Notes: generated from the sequence alone by a model not told the origin. A stretch of 64,000 bases of DNA from Cylicocyclus nassatus (GCA_958299035.1 CATQJL010000223.1:69423006-69487005); one strand, 5' to 3'; numbered from the stretch's first letter, positions 46,767 through 60,567 are shown. Translations and numbers: made by a program.

Positions 46767-48309
46767 CAGTGCTGGCCAAAATTATAGGTCCACTCTAAAA
46801 AATGCCATAACTCACTCTGTTATGAATGAAATTTTCCAAAATTTGTTACAGACGTGTGTTTACCAGCCTACTATCAGTCTTCAAAACGGTTCTCGTTTTC
46901 GTTTGATTATTCAAAAAAATTAGAAATTTTGAAAAAAGGCTTGAAGGCTGGCCAAAATTATAGGTCCATCTGGAGTTTTTACTGATTAAAGCACTTCTTA
47001 GCTCCCAAATTTTTTTAGGTAGGCACACATCTAAAAACGTTAAACAGCTGCTTTAATCAAGCTGTGTCATACCTCCACAAAGGACGGATTATCTGCTTTT
47101 TTGCCTTGATGATGCTCTCATATGTATTTCGCTCCACAAACCTGCGTTGAGTAAGAAATTTTGCAGTTTCTCAGTTGAATTGGAAGGGATAGGGTTTCGT
47201 CTATCTTCTGGATGCTTTTTGACGTGAGCATTGAGGAAAAACTCCGACTTTTTGCTGCTGAAGCAAATCTGACATTGACATACTGCAATCCTGAGCTCAA
47301 ATTTCTGCCTTCAAACTTCTTTTACAATGTTCTCAGAAGCATTGAGTAAAGTAAAGGCATTGTTTCTATAAGGAGTCCGCATACCATAGTTACAACTTTC
47401 TAGAGATCCTAGCATTCGAGTATAATTACTGAAATCACTCTGCAGAAACTGATTACGACAAGCACCAAAGCTACTTGTGGCTCCGACCCAAATTTTCAGA
47501 AGAATCATGTGCTAACATACACTACAAGCTGTATCCACTATCTGATAAACAATTACTGTCAAAAATCTAAATGAGGTAGCGATTGGGAAGCTATTTTGGA
47601 TCGCGTAACACCATTATTACGTTGCACACACAACTCACGTTTCGAAAAAGAAGCAGGCAGCTTTGTGGACACTTGCGAGTATGACGAACAGCTTTATTCT
47701 TGTGTAAAAAATGCTTCTACAATATCTTGAGGTTATAATGACAATGCATAAAGGGTTTTAGGGCAGAAAGTGAGGCTTACTCTGCCGATTAAGCCGATGT
47801 CAGATTTGCTTCAGCAGCAAAAAGTCGATTTTTTCCTCAATGCTCACGTCAAAAAGCATCCAGAAGATAGATGAAACCCCGTCCCTTCCGATCCAGCTGA
47901 GAAACTGCAGAACTTCTTACTCAACGCAGGTTTGTGGAGCGAAATACATGTGAGTGCATCTTCAAGGCAAAAAAGCAGATAATCAGTTCTTTTTGGAGGT
48001 ATGACACAGCTTGACCAATGCAGCTGTTTAACGTTTTTGGATGTGTGCCTACCTAAAAAAATTCGGGAGCTAAGAAGTGCTTTAATCAGTAAAAACTCCA
48101 GATGGACCTATAATTTTGGCCAGCCTTCAAGCCTGCTTTTTTCAAAATTTCTAATTTTTTCTTGAATAATCAAACGAAAACGAGAACCGTCTTAAAGACT
48201 GATAGTAAGCTGGTAAACACACGTCTGTACCAAATTTTGGAAAATTTCATTCATAACAGAGTGAGTTATGGCATTTTTTAGAGTGGACCTATAATTTTGG
48301 CCAGCACTG
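46767..48309. mobile_element. Tc1-like long-inverted-repeat element A (1,543 bp)
   Basis: Begins CAGTGCTGGCCAAAATTATA and ends with its complement, flanked by TA (46,765-46,766 and 48,310-48,311). CAGTGCTGGCCAAA is the start of Tc1-family terminal repeats in nematodes. Arms of about 520 bp are near-perfect inverted copies; the centre (about 47,290-47,790) is unique and non-coding. The terminal motif GGCCAAAATTATAGGTCCA recurs about 180 bp inside each arm, as in IR/DR-type elements with two transposase-binding sites per end. Confidence 0.92.
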
Positions 48310-48311
48310 TA

Positions 48312-49760
48312 TCATGTCAATGTAGAGCAGCCGGGTCAGACAGGATCAAACCGCAACACCTAAAGAATCTCACACCAGTTCTTATCAAAACTCTGGCGAG
48401 GCTCTTCGCGCGGTACCTGACGAAGGGCACAATTCCAAGTCAATGGAAGACCAGCATAACGTGTTGCTGTATAAGAAGGGAGACCTCCGCGACATTGGAA
48501 GTTATCGCCCTAACTGCTTATTATCTACAGTCTACAAACTCTTTACACGAGTACTTCTTAACAGGATCGAAAGAGAATTAGACGAAAGGCAACCATGCGA
48601 GCAAGCTGGGTTCCGGAAAGGATTTAGCACTATGGACACCACATAAACACGATAACAAGATTCATCGAAGTATCGCGAGAGTACAGGATGCCGCTCTGTC
48701 TCACCTTCATCAACTTGAAGAAAGCATTTGATTCGCTTGAGACTGTGGCTGTCATCGGTGCCTTGAGCAGTCAAGCCAACTCAGTACATAAGATGATTCG
48801 CGAGCTGCACAACGACTTCACAACCAAGATCACACCACTCTACGGTGAAATCACCATCGATCGAATAGAGGAGTAGGGCAAGGCGATACAATATCGCCGT
48901 AACCTTTCAACTCTGCTCTCGAAAACGTCGTGAGGACACTAAAGGGGGATGACATGGGTGTAAAAGTCAACGGCCGGCAACTACACCCTTTCGCTTCGCT
49001 AATGACATAGTTCTAACTACACCGAACATCACGCAAGCGGAACGAATGCTGGCCCAGTTTGACGAAGATGGTTCTGGATGTTCGTGAAAAACGGATGAGT
49101 TTTCGATGCTCCTTTTCGCTAAATGGAATGACGATCGTCGAATGCTTTAGCTACGTCTTCCTAAGCCGGGAAGTCAATATAATGAACGATTTAGCCCCGG
49201 AGCTGAGCAGGAGGAAACGAGCAGCATGGGGAGCATACAGGGCAATTGAGGACGTAGTGAAGAAGACCAAGAACATCCGGCTCCGCGCCCATCTCTTCAA
49301 CACGACAGTTCCGCCTGCTTTGACGTGCAGTTCGGAAACGTGGACTATGAGGAAGACGAACATGCGGTGAGCGTCATTGAACGCGCTGTTGAGAGAGCGA
49401 TATTAGAAGTGCCTCGACTCGCGCAAGTGAGGGAAGAAATACGCTCCACCCTACATCAACGATCGAAAATCAGGGATGCTGCCGCAAAAAAAAACAATCG
49501 GTGAACCAGAGCTGTAAGAGATTGGACACTGCTGGATCTCAAACGCGGAACAGGAAAACCGCCAACTCGATCTTTGGATTTGTTCACGCAGTCCCTTGAA
49601 GCAGTCATTCAGAGCGTTCCACGTACCTAGTGTAATGAGAAGACATTGGTCAACGATCGCTCGCGACAGGGACGAATGGAAGCGTCACTGGATCCCGCTC
49701 GTGTCAAGCGACAATCAACGGGGATACAGGTGATACAGGTGATCAAGGTGTACCTGAATT
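48312..49760 (+). pseudogene. RTE-clade LINE reverse transcriptase, degenerate
   Basis: Plus-strand pieces in shifting frames run collinearly. They give GSDRIKPQHLKNL, then GSYRPNCLLSTVYKLFTRVL, QAGFRKGFSTMDTT, LCLTFINLKKAFDS (first palm Asp region changed to Asn), QGDTISP, a catalytic box reading FAND in place of F-A-D-D, and C-terminal RDRDEWK..WIPLV. This order and wording match RTE-clade elements of nematodes. The 3' end has a short GTGATACAG repeat near 49,727-49,745. Many stops; not functional. The 5' end is cut by the Tc1-like element. Confidence 0.88.
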
Positions 49761-49972
49761 GACACATTACCGTAACTCAGCTGTACATCTTCTTGATTTT
49801 TGTAGCACACTTTAGAGCGTTATGAATAAAAATAAAAATATAATAAAACAAGAATGTGCTGCTACAAAGTATACTTGCTAAAGGAAGTCGGGAGTCTTCT
49901 CCCATAAGCCATAGAAGATCGAACTACTTCAAATTTTCTCCAGTGTGTTAACAATCTGGGATCATGTGCTTA
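49761..49972. other. Short spacer between RTE LINE and Tc1-like element B
   Basis: AT-rich, with AATAAAAATAAAAATATAATAAAA near 49,824, possibly the LINE tail. No gene. Confidence 0.4.
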
Positions 49973-49974
49973 TA

Positions 49975-51489
49975 AAGTGCTGGCCAAAACTATACGTCCA
50001 TGCTGAAAACTGCCGTAGCTCATCTAGACTTTTTAACGAATTGATCTGAAATTTGGTATAGTTGTGTGTTTAACAGGCTACCATCAGTGACTAAAACGGA
50101 TCCCGTTTTTGTTTGATTATTCAGGAAAAAATCGAAAATTTCGAGAAAAGCAGGCTTGAAGGTTGGCCAAAACTATAACCTTACCTAAGGTTTCTGTCCA
50201 CTAAAGTAATTTTCGGCTTCCAAAGTTTTCTGTGCATATACATAATCAAAAGTCAAAATAGTCGCTTTACTTCTGTATCATATCTTTATAAGAAACGCTT
50301 ATCTGCTTTTTTTTCGCTCAAAAAATACTCTCATGGGTATTTCGTTCTAGGGAATGTGTTTTTTTGGGTGATTCCGCAGTTTTTTTTGACTGGTTTAGAA
50401 GCGGTAGGGTCCATCTATCTTATAGATGCTTTGCGAAGTGAGAACTAGAAAAAAGTTTGAGTTTTTATATTTAAAGCGCACCCGGCATAGACCTGACAGC
50501 AAGCCTGCGGTCAAATTTTTGCCTTTTAGAAATTGGTTTATATTGTTTTTGTTAGTTCAAAAGATGTAGAAGCATTATTTACATAAAAAGAAATTTGCAC
50601 ACTATACTTACGATTGTTCGCCAAGTCACATTTTGCTTCGTTTTCAAAGCTCAAATCTTCGCGGTTCAATGATATATTCAAGCAATCCCAAAGCACTTAC
50701 TAAGTGGTATCTTTTCTGATTTTTTGCCACAATTTAGCTGCTAGATAGTGAAAACACCCTGTATTGTTTGTTACCTTGTGGCTCACGTGAGCATTACGGT
50801 CAGAACCAAAAATAAGTTCAAGGCTTTTTGCCATTCAGTTTTTGCAGGTTGAATTTCTCAATTAGCCTGCATGCTAGGACCTGAAGAAATCTGCGACCAC
50901 TGCATCCGGACTCTCATACGTACAACAATGTTTTTACTCTACTTTACGCTTATGAAAACATTGCAGAAAGAGTTTGAGGGCATAAATTTGAGCGCAGGCT
51001 TGCTGTTAGGTCTATGTCGGGTGCGTTTAAATATGAAAACTCAAACTTTTTTCTAGTTTTCACTTCGCTAAACATCTATAAGATAGATGAAGCCCTATCG
51101 CTTCCCAGTCAAAAAACTGCGGAGTCACCCATAAAAACACATTCCCTGGAACAAAATACCCATGAGAGTATTTTAAGCGAAAAAAAAGCAGATAAGCGTT
51201 TCTTATAAAGATATGATACAGAAGTAAAGCGACTATTTTGACTTTTGATTATGTATATGCACAGAAAACTTTGGAAGCCGAAAATTACTTTAGTGGACAG
51301 AAACCTTAGGTTAGGTTATAGTTTTGGCCAACCTTCAAGCCTGCTTTTTTTGAAATTTTCGATTTTCCGTTCTAGTTACTGACGGTAGCCTGTTAAACAC
51401 ACAACTATACCAAACTTCAGATCAATTTGTTGAGAAGCAGATGAGCTACGGCAGTTTTCAGAGTGGACGTATAGTTTTGGCCAGCACTG
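49975..51489. mobile_element. Tc1-like long-inverted-repeat element B (1,515 bp)
   Basis: Ends AAGTGCTGGCCAAAACTATA (first base changed) and a complement ending CCAGCACTG, with TA on both sides (49,973-49,974; 51,490-51,491). Arms pair for several hundred bases. An internal GTTGGCCAAAACTATAACC about 180 bp from the left end repeats the terminal motif. Diverged from element A throughout, so an independent member of the same family, without transposase. Confidence 0.9.
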
Positions 51490-51491
51490 TA

Positions 51492-52552
51492 TGTGTGTTG
51501 TTAACAAAATTTTCGCAACAAAATAGCAAAAGTGCCATTGATGGTCGATGCACAATTAGGTTAACAATGAACTAATAAATAGACAGAATCTATGGGTTTC
51601 GAAAACTTAATGCCATTTAAATAGGTTTCGCGTACACTAACATTTCTATGTGATTTTTCTAAGTTATCAGGTTGATCAAAGCAACAGCGAGCACAAGTAA
51701 CCAACAAACATGTTTCGGTTATCTATGTCCGCAGGCCGGAAAGGATGCGGCACAGCCCTCTTACACTACCATTTGAGACAAACTTTTATTGATTATGTAG
51801 TCTACAGGATGGATAAATGAAAATTACAAAATTGCCAAAACTTTTGTGCAGTGTTTCTACGACTGGGCAACAAAATGATCTCGTCTCATATTGAAAATTG
51901 TGCTTTGCATCACTTTTTGCCGCAGAAGGATACATACTTGACCGGGAAATTATGCTAAGCTATCATTCGATGGTTGGGATTTGACACAGTGAAAATCCAG
52001 TGATCCGATTGCTTGTTAGTACACAAGAATTTTGATTTCAATCAAACGCTTGAAGAAAAAAATCAAATCTGCTAATTATAATTGTGTGCTTGAACTACTA
52101 CATGTAGATGTGTACGTTGAGGGTAAGCTTATCAATAGAGTGATATTGGGAGTGATATTGGATGCCATGCCAAAAGCAACATCTTTTCCTTCAACGTTAT
52201 CGAATCACTAACAACTATTACAACACTATGGCTGCGACATATCTCTAAATTTAATGTTCTGCAAATTCTTTGTCGATTTTTTAACGGGAGGAGGAGAAAG
52301 ATGCTAATTTAAAAATTTTTTTACTCACTAAACTTTGGATGAATTATGTCGTATTTGAAGATGGATTACCGAATACACAATACAAGGCTGTCCCCAAAGT
52401 TTTTTTCGAGTTTGAACGACTATAAAGTTTCGCGCATTGAGACCTAAATGCTTTCGAACATCTATTTAGTGCAGTTTTCCTTTCTCTCTCTGATGGTTAC
52501 TTTTTCATACCGAAATCTCTTGATTGCTTTTAAACAACTGCTAATTCATCCG
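51492..52552. other. Unique central sequence of the palindrome
   Basis: About 1.06 kb not repeated in the left half. No gene or repeat recognised. Confidence 0.5.
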
Positions 52553-55500
52553 CATTTTTTTTCAAATTTCGGCTGACGTCAGGATTTTTTGAGTTCCGGA
52601 AAGAAGTAATTATAATACAAATGGAGAAATTTTCAATTTTTATAATAGTGCTCTTGAATTCCTCTGATCTGCTTCTTGGAGGTTTGGATAATCATTTGGA
52701 AAAGATTGTCTTTCGATAAGGTCAGTTAACATTCAACTGCAGCGAAAAATGGAAGCTTTAGATGTTCCTACGAGTTGAAGCTATTGTTATGGAATACCAT
52801 TTTGCAAATTGACGATTGCTCTGAAGAATCAGCGATGGAATTTTCAGTAATTCTACGCGCTGCAAATTTCCAAAAAGTACGGGTTTCTCCCGAACAAACA
52901 ACTACTGCAGACTCTGAAAGCTTGATCTATATAATCTGAAGTAAGTGTAATGTAGCCAAAGAGATTTTTACTTGAGCAGGACCTTTTGAAAATGATAGGA
53001 TAAAATATTTGCTAATCTAGGACAATTGACGTCGTTTCGTCACTTTTAAACTGCTAAACTCTGCCGGTAACATCGTTCATCTTCAGCGTTCTATAAGTTT
53101 TGGACAAAAATCCTCAGATCAAAAATCAATCGATCAAAAAACGGATAAAACTTCAATATCCCAATATTTATTTCCAATGGATTGATAAGTTGCTGGAAAA
53201 GCTCATTGCAGGTATAAAAAATGTTTTTGCAAGTTTATCGAGGTTCATATTAGGTCATTCCGAAAGTAATTTCGCTTTTTTCAAACGGACGCCACATACG
53301 ATGGAACAAAGATTACTGAGAAATCTTGGTAGCATTCGATGCAGAATTTCATTCTCTTTCTAAAGGTTACGGAATTTTTGCAAAACAGTCAATGAACTTT
53401 CAGAAAATGACCAAAACCTGCAATCCATGCTTTTTGAGATGGTTAAATTTTATGATTTTTTAAAATTTTCATATCAATCCTCAGAAGGATCGCAAGTAAC
53501 GATTCGATAGAGTAAACCTTATAGAATACAGTACTACTTTTTTCTCTTCCTTGTATCTCGCCGTAATTTTTTAAAAGATTTTTTAATAGAACCATCGGAT
53601 TTTGGCAGGCCCACCTCAGCCACAATCGCATCAAACATCATAATTTTTCGGAATTTGAGACTACCAAAATAGTACTATGAGATAGCATAAATTTTACAAA
53701 GCATGTGAGGGTTTACGGGTTCGAAATATCAAATTTCGAGTTTTTCGGTAACAGCCTGGGGCTCGCTGAAGAAATGAGTTATGATGATTTCGTCTCCGGA
53801 AACTAAACGAATCGGAAACAAAAAACACCTTTCAGAAAGAGGAGAAAATGCTGCATCGAATAGTGCGCGAGCTGCTCTTCTCTTGATGTTCTACGAGGAT
53901 TTAGCTGCCCAAATATGAAAATCGGTAGCATCAGTTAAAATTCTGTTAAATATGTATGACAAGCTATGGAAAGAAGAAAAAAGCAGTTCTGTATTCTATA
54001 AGGTTTACTCTATCGAATCGTTACTTGAACTCCTTCTGAAGATTGATATGAAAGTTTTAAAAAGTCGTGAAACTTGACCATCTCAAAAAGCACGGGTCGC
54101 AAATTTTGGTTATTTTCTGAAAGCTCATTGACTGTTTTGCAACAATTCCGAACCGTTAGAAAGAGAATAAAATTCTGCATCGAATGCTACCAAGAGCTCT
54201 TAGAAATCTTTGTTCCATCGTATGTGGCATCCGTCTGAAAAATGCGAAATTACGTTCGGAATGACCTAATAATATAGCCGAAGATATAAAAAACTTGTCA
54301 TTTTACGTAAAAATAAGTAGCTTTTTTCATTAAGCTGGTTTCAAGTAATTGATAATTTTTTCATACAGGCATTTCAGACGCGGTCTGGAACTTGACATCT
54401 TCACATAAAAACTCTCGTTTATAAGTTTCTTGTCCGCTCACAGCTTAACTCAGAAATAACTCCGCAACTGTGACTGTGGCACTGGATTAACATGCATACA
54501 TGGATGCCTCTAGAACATCCATTGCCGAGGTGTTGCTATATTTTAAGATTGATTTGTTCGATTCCTCCAAAAGATATTTACGATTTCGTACAGCTGGAAA
54601 ATTGTGTCATTCTGCATCGTGCAAGACAAAATAGATTTTTATGAACGAACCTTGATATGCGGTGTTAGTCTCACAATTTTTTACCGTTTTTACTTTCGCA
54701 ATAACTATACCCTTTTTGTTTCTCAAACAAGTTTTCGGTAGCATTAGTCAGAGCAAAGCAAACTCTAGACAGCTCCCAAATGTTTGCTCAAGGTTTGTTC
54801 TACATAATCGTAGCGAAAATCTAGGAAGTTTAGATGTCCGAAGTTAAGAGGAAATTATTCCGTCTAAAGTTCTACGGGTTCTTAAAAGTCTCGTTCCCGA
54901 TTTTTCGCGCTAAATTTAACATTACTCTTCAAATACATCGCATGTAAAAGGCAAGCTTGAGCAATAATGTTGAGGCAAAAATTCGTAGTTGTTAAAAGGC
55001 AAAAGTCATACATATACTCCCGAAAGATAATATAGAATTAACAAAGTGGTACTAACCCAGTGCGGCTTTGGCAAAAATATAAAAATTATTTTCTCTTTTT
55101 CTAGCCACAGAAAAGATGAGCAAAAGTATACATAAATCGTGGATATGGGTAGTACATGTTTGAGCCAGTAGAAATTCCGTAGAAGTTTTTTATTCGGAGA
55201 TACTTTTTTCTCAACTTTTCGGGTATTCAATTCTTTTGAAAATTCGGCTCTAAACTTTATAGAAAACAAATTTTGAGCGAATTTCTGGATGTATTTTGTA
55301 GAGCTTGTCGATTGATAGAGCAAATCTTATTTGAGAAACGAGGAGCATGAGTTGTTGCGGGAGTAAGTGAAAACGGTAAAAAATCAAATTGTGCGGCATT
55401 TTGGTAAATAATAGTATCTTTTGTAAACTGGGAAAGAGGTTACCAAACTAGCTTAGAATGTCTTTCGTTATTTAACTTCGATTCTGGAAAATCGTACAGG

Positions 55501-56185
55501 GTAGGTAGGTTGCATTCGCTTCTACTCAAAGAGTTCAAGTAATAATATCTATTGTTTTTCAATTTTATTAGGTTGGCTAGGAAATAAGTTGTGTCGTATT
55601 TAAGTTTTTTTGAGTCTTAAAAAGTTTAGTTTTGTGTAAAAATGTCACAAATCAGTTTTTGTGTGTACATAAGGTAGTACTGGAAAGAGAAAATCAAGTA
55701 AAATTGAATGGTTAACTCTGTTTTCTCAAAAAAAAAGTTTCTGTTATTGAATGCAGCAGGAAAGTTTAATCTACAGATTTTATCCTCAAATTTTCGAAAA
55801 ATCAGGCTCTGATTGAAGTCACTCTGAAACCATTTGGTACTCACACAACAAATTGTTGAATTTTAACCATTTGCTTGGACACAGACGGTCAAATTCGAGT
55901 GATCTGAATTGCTCAGAATGACTTCCACGCGCGAATGCATGGAATTTTTCAGCTTTTCGGTTGCCGAACTTTACAAACAGCAGAGCACAACTTCGTTAAT
56001 GGTTTGCCATTTAGCCAAAGGCTGTATATATCGAGACACCAAGTTACTCGCCTGTGTATTCAACACTGGCTGAGAATGAAAGCTAGAAAAAAAAGCAAGA
56101 TATACTTCGGAAGTCTGAACAAGGGCATAGCTGCCATTTTTTGGCGACGAAAAATCTTGACTTGATGTTTGAGAGTAGTGGCTTG

Positions 56186-56572
56186 CAGTGGCGGTCCCAG
56201 GATTTCGGACCGGGGGGGGACGCGGAAATTTTTTTTTCCAAATGAAGGTGCGTGGCGTTAGCCACTCACTCCGAAAAATTTTTAAGAGCACTTCTCAAAA
56301 TTTTTGCGGGTCCCCAACCCCTAAAATCTGGAAAAAGGGGGCGTGGCGTCAGCCACGCCTCCGACGAAAAAAATTTTTTTATAAGGCTAATTTGAATTTT
56401 TAAGAAATTTTAAAAATTACGTTAATTATTTACAAAAATAAACAAGTCGTTTGCACATTTTTATAATCCATATAGGTAAGTTTCAAAAATTTCGCGACCC
56501 ATTCTCTGGAAGGGGGGGGGGGCGTCCCCCGCCCCCCCCCCTCCCCCCGCCCCCCCCCCCGGACCGCCACTG
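56186..56572. mobile_element. Non-autonomous hAT element (387 bp), right arm
   Basis: Mirror copy of 42,681-43,067, same length, with GTGGCTTG (complement of the target duplication) on both sides. Small differences lie in the G runs. The inverted partial copy beside it is mirrored at about 56,573-56,975. Confidence 0.9.
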
Positions 56573-57312
56573 GTGGCTTGAAACTTTCTCACGGAAAAAT
56601 CAGATAAAAATCTACTACGTTTAGTATGAAGCTTTGAATTTGGATGTCAGAACGAACTTATTTATTAGCCATCCCAGTAGATTATAATTAACGCAAACAA
56701 ATCGGATCAAACTATCCTCAAAATTTCCTTAAGATTCAAATTCATTTGGGTACAAAAGGAATTTCAAGGAAATTTTAAGGATAGTTTGATCCGATTTGTT
56801 TGCGCTAATTTTTATAATCTACTGGGATGGCTAATAAATAAGTTCGTTCTGACATCCAAATTCAAAGCTTCATACTAAACGTAATAGATTTTTATCTGAT
56901 TTTTCCGTGGGAAAGTTTCAAGCCACCAGTGGCTGTCCGAGGGGGGGAGGGCCCCCCCCCCCCCGAGAATGGGTCCTTAATATTTCCTTAAAATTCCTTT
57001 TGTACCCTTTAATGTATGTCACATCAAACAAAGTTTGGTGAAATGAAAGGTATTGAAACTTTTTCATTACTATTCTACACAGTTTGAAGTAATCCATTGA
57101 AAAAAACTGAATCTAGCCCTTAACAAATTTTTTCGAAGAAACATGTACGAAGCATCACAAAAGTGCTACTTCAAAAAATAATCTTTATTTTTTTCGTGAC
57201 ACTATCGCCGATTCGCAGATTCGGTGGAGCAGACAGCTGGGATGGTAACGTTTCATGAAACCTTCCTCGCTCAATAACTTTATTGAAACATCTATACAAC
57301 CAATTCCATGTA

Positions 57313-57528
57313 CCCTATTTTCAGGTGTATAAGCCGCGGGGTGGTCCTAGCTTACATCGAGCAGCCCGAACACATCAATGGACCTCGCATCTAAAGGACC
57401 CTATAGTGCGCTGCGTATTGCCTGAAAGTATCGTGCGGTATAAGGATCGCTTCTCGAAACACAATGAAGCGGCTGAGCAGCCCGGGCGAATATTTGAAAA
57501 AGTGCGGCTTATACACCTGAAAATAGGG
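57313..57528. mobile_element. TA-flanked MITE, pogo/Tigger-like ends, right arm
   Basis: Mirror copy of 41,723-41,938 with TA at 57,311-57,312 and 57,529-57,530. Confidence 0.85.
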
Positions 57529-59946
57529 TAAGTCCTGAAAGCTAGAGTCGATTTAACAGAGTCACCACTAAGTGCGGAATCAGCCGTAGATTGATTAATT
57601 ATTATTATTATTGGTATATATTGATCATTATTGATTATTCCGAATGCAACATAAGTTTCCTTGCATCGTTCGTTTCTACATCGAACTTAATTTCTAATGC
57701 ATGCAAGAAAACCTGTAATCTAGCATAACCTCGTTCATATTTGGGTTCCAAGTCAGAAAAATCTAGAACACTGAAATATTCTAGCGGAGAAAATGCACTC
57801 GTGCTATAATACAAAGGATAAAAAGGAGAAATGCTAGATATTTCTTATTCTTCTAATGCGAGATTTTTACTTAGGCAAAAATATAAGTCGTTTCAGATCA
57901 AAATCCATAGTTTTGGCGATTATCAAAATAGCTTTTCTTTCTCAATTCAGGTGCTGCGCTCCCAATCAATGCTTGCTTGTAACTCAAATAATCGCCAAAG
58001 TTTGAACTCACCGTTTTGCCATGTCCATATTATCTATTTTTATCTAATACTGACTTTTGAAAAATTTATGATAAGACAGATAGACCGAACATTTTGATGC
58101 AGAAGTTTTTATTCCTGATGAGTAATTTCTAAATCTGCTAAAAGATTAACAACAAATTCTTTATTTGGCTAGGTTGGATCTTGTATGTAGAACATCAATT
58201 CTCGAGCTTCAACTATCGAAGCAGTTTACTTTAAGCTGCACCAGAGCTATTTTGCTTTCTGGGCCGTCAGAGCTTTGCAAGTAAAACCAACACAACAGTT
58301 TTACGTGTGTATAAAATAAGTTTTGGAATCTGAAATCCTAATTGCATCAAGGACTCTCGCATTCAATGTATCACACATCTTACATTCTCAGAGAAGTGGA
58401 CTTGACAAAATTTTTTTTATCTTTCTAGAAAAAGCAGACTGAAGGGCCAAAAAAGCATGGAGCTGAAATGTTAATGTCATTCAACTAGCTCATCGTCCGT
58501 GTATATTGCCTGTCAATTAGGTTGAGAAAAGGCACAAATTTTGAGGACGACCCAATAATTTGGTTTGCTAAATGCAGACCATGATATAAGACTTTTTGCA
58601 ATTATCCATACAGTCAAAAGTCGTACAGCAACATTGCCTTCGAGTTGATTAACATGTACGATGCCTATATCAGGCTGCTGCATAAGTTTTGTCCGCTTTG
58701 GATTTACGAGTTAAAAATGTCATAAATTTCATTGTCGACCTTTTTCCATGATCTTAGTTTCTAGGTGTTGCAATTCCTTTGCTATTAGACAGTAATGAGT
58801 TTTGCGAGAAACCATGTTTAGGAAGACGCAAGCACTCGAAAGCTTTACAGCGTTCTTTTTCAAAACCTGTCTTTTTTCACATGGCAATGCTCCCTTATGA
58901 GAATTGATGGCATCTTATAACGATGAATTGAATTTGATGTGTGGAAAGATCTAAAAAAGCACTTTCTAATGCACGAACAATGAGCAGCCTAGTGCAACAA
59001 ATATCATAAGTTAATCTCCATGAAGCAATCAAATACCAAATCAAAGGATATTGTAATTTGAACCATTTCTTTGCTAAAACCTGCCCTGTCAGGCTCCATA
59101 ATATTCGATAAAGGCATTTCTTATCCTTCTGTATGCGCCAAGGCGCTGCTAGATTTTTGAGCTAAAATAATTCAAAATTCACCTGACAAATATTACTAAC
59201 AGAAAAGATGTGAGCACCCAAGATTAGCAATCCTTATAGTCGGTGGTTCCAAAAGTTTGCTGACGACCCATGAACTCACTAAAATTCAGAAATACAGCTG
59301 CTTAACCCTTAGTAGAGCACTTCTAATGCAAATAAAAAAGTCTGGGACAGAACTGTGCGATGAAGAAGGTCACCATTCTCTATAGTGAGCTACAAGCATT
59401 GCTGTTGAAGCCATTTTGAACGCATAATGTGCCAATATATACAACTAACCGCGGATGTTTACATAATATATTCTTCCTGTTCCTCTTTCAAAAATTCACA
59501 GTATGCAGGAAAGTGTCAGAGTTTTTTTGTGAAGCGTCTAACTCAAATGTCTGTTATTGTGCATGATTAAACAGTACAGCAACGAATGTGTGATTCCCAA
59601 ATATCAGTAGAAAAATTGTTTAGAACCAACTTCGAATGACATGCGTAGGTTTATGCGGTCCATATGGCATTGGGCATCTGCTTGAAGACAAATTGCTAGT
59701 ATACCTTTGTAGCGTTGCCCCTTCCCCCCCCCCCCGCCTTGTTTCCGTAAGCACCAACAAATTAGCTTTTGGCTATCAGTGGAATACAGTTTGCAGATTC
59801 AACACCCATTTTAAACTGTCTGCCTTGTGGGACAATCTTTTGCGAAGAAGTTGAGAATTTTTGACTAAAATTACGAAGTTCATTATATACAGTATTGCTA
59901 CAGTATTTTTGAGAAGCAGCCATGAACAGCGACGTTTTTAGGGTCA

Positions 59947-60300
59947 GCGTAAACGAGAAATTCTGAAACGAACTTGCTTTGAAATGATAGTAATTTTGAC
60001 ACAGTCCAAGTCACATTGTCCCACGTGGCAGTTATTGCATGCCCACAAGTGGGTCATCTTGCCAGCAATGTGTTAACTACAACGACTTGAATCTGTCCCA
60101 ATCTGTTCCCTGAATTGGTCTTGTAGTGATCCATGGGGTAGTGTATGTGAGAAAATTGTTGATCAGAATTTGCACGTGTTTCTTCCTCGTTCGACAGTAG
60201 CTCGTACTCTTTTTCGTACTCATTGAGTAGAAAATACTTTGTTTGACGTAAAAAAGACCTCATTCAGTTCTGGCTTTTCGGCGTCAGGAAGACGTTAGCT
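59947..60300. other. Right-arm-specific insertion (about 354 bp) with an open frame
   Basis: The left arm reads straight through GGGTCAGGGTGAAAATATT; here about 354 bp separate GGGTCAG from TGAAAATATT. On the minus strand 60,263-60,054 is a 69-codon frame (NEYEKEYELLSNEEETRANS, then LGQIQVVVVNTLLAR), followed in another frame by WACNNCHVGQCDLDC. Composition looks more coding than the surroundings, but no family was recognised and no terminal repeats or target duplication were seen. It may be a captured gene fragment. Confidence 0.55.
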
Positions 60301-60567
60301 TGAAAATATTATTAGCTGGAGCCATCCCTGAAGGTAATGCCGCTACTTTTCTGATCCGATCTCACTTACATCCGCAAATTCTATGCGCCATCTCGCGCTT
60401 CCTCAAAACCATTGCACAGACAGCATATGCAACTCAAATAAAGAAACGCATACTGATCACATGAAGTTTTGTACCAGATCAAATATGTTGAAGTCTCTGA
60501 TGTATGCAGCAACGCTCAATTAGGCAACAGTTTATTGGAGGTGACTCCGAAACACTACGTTTTGTTC

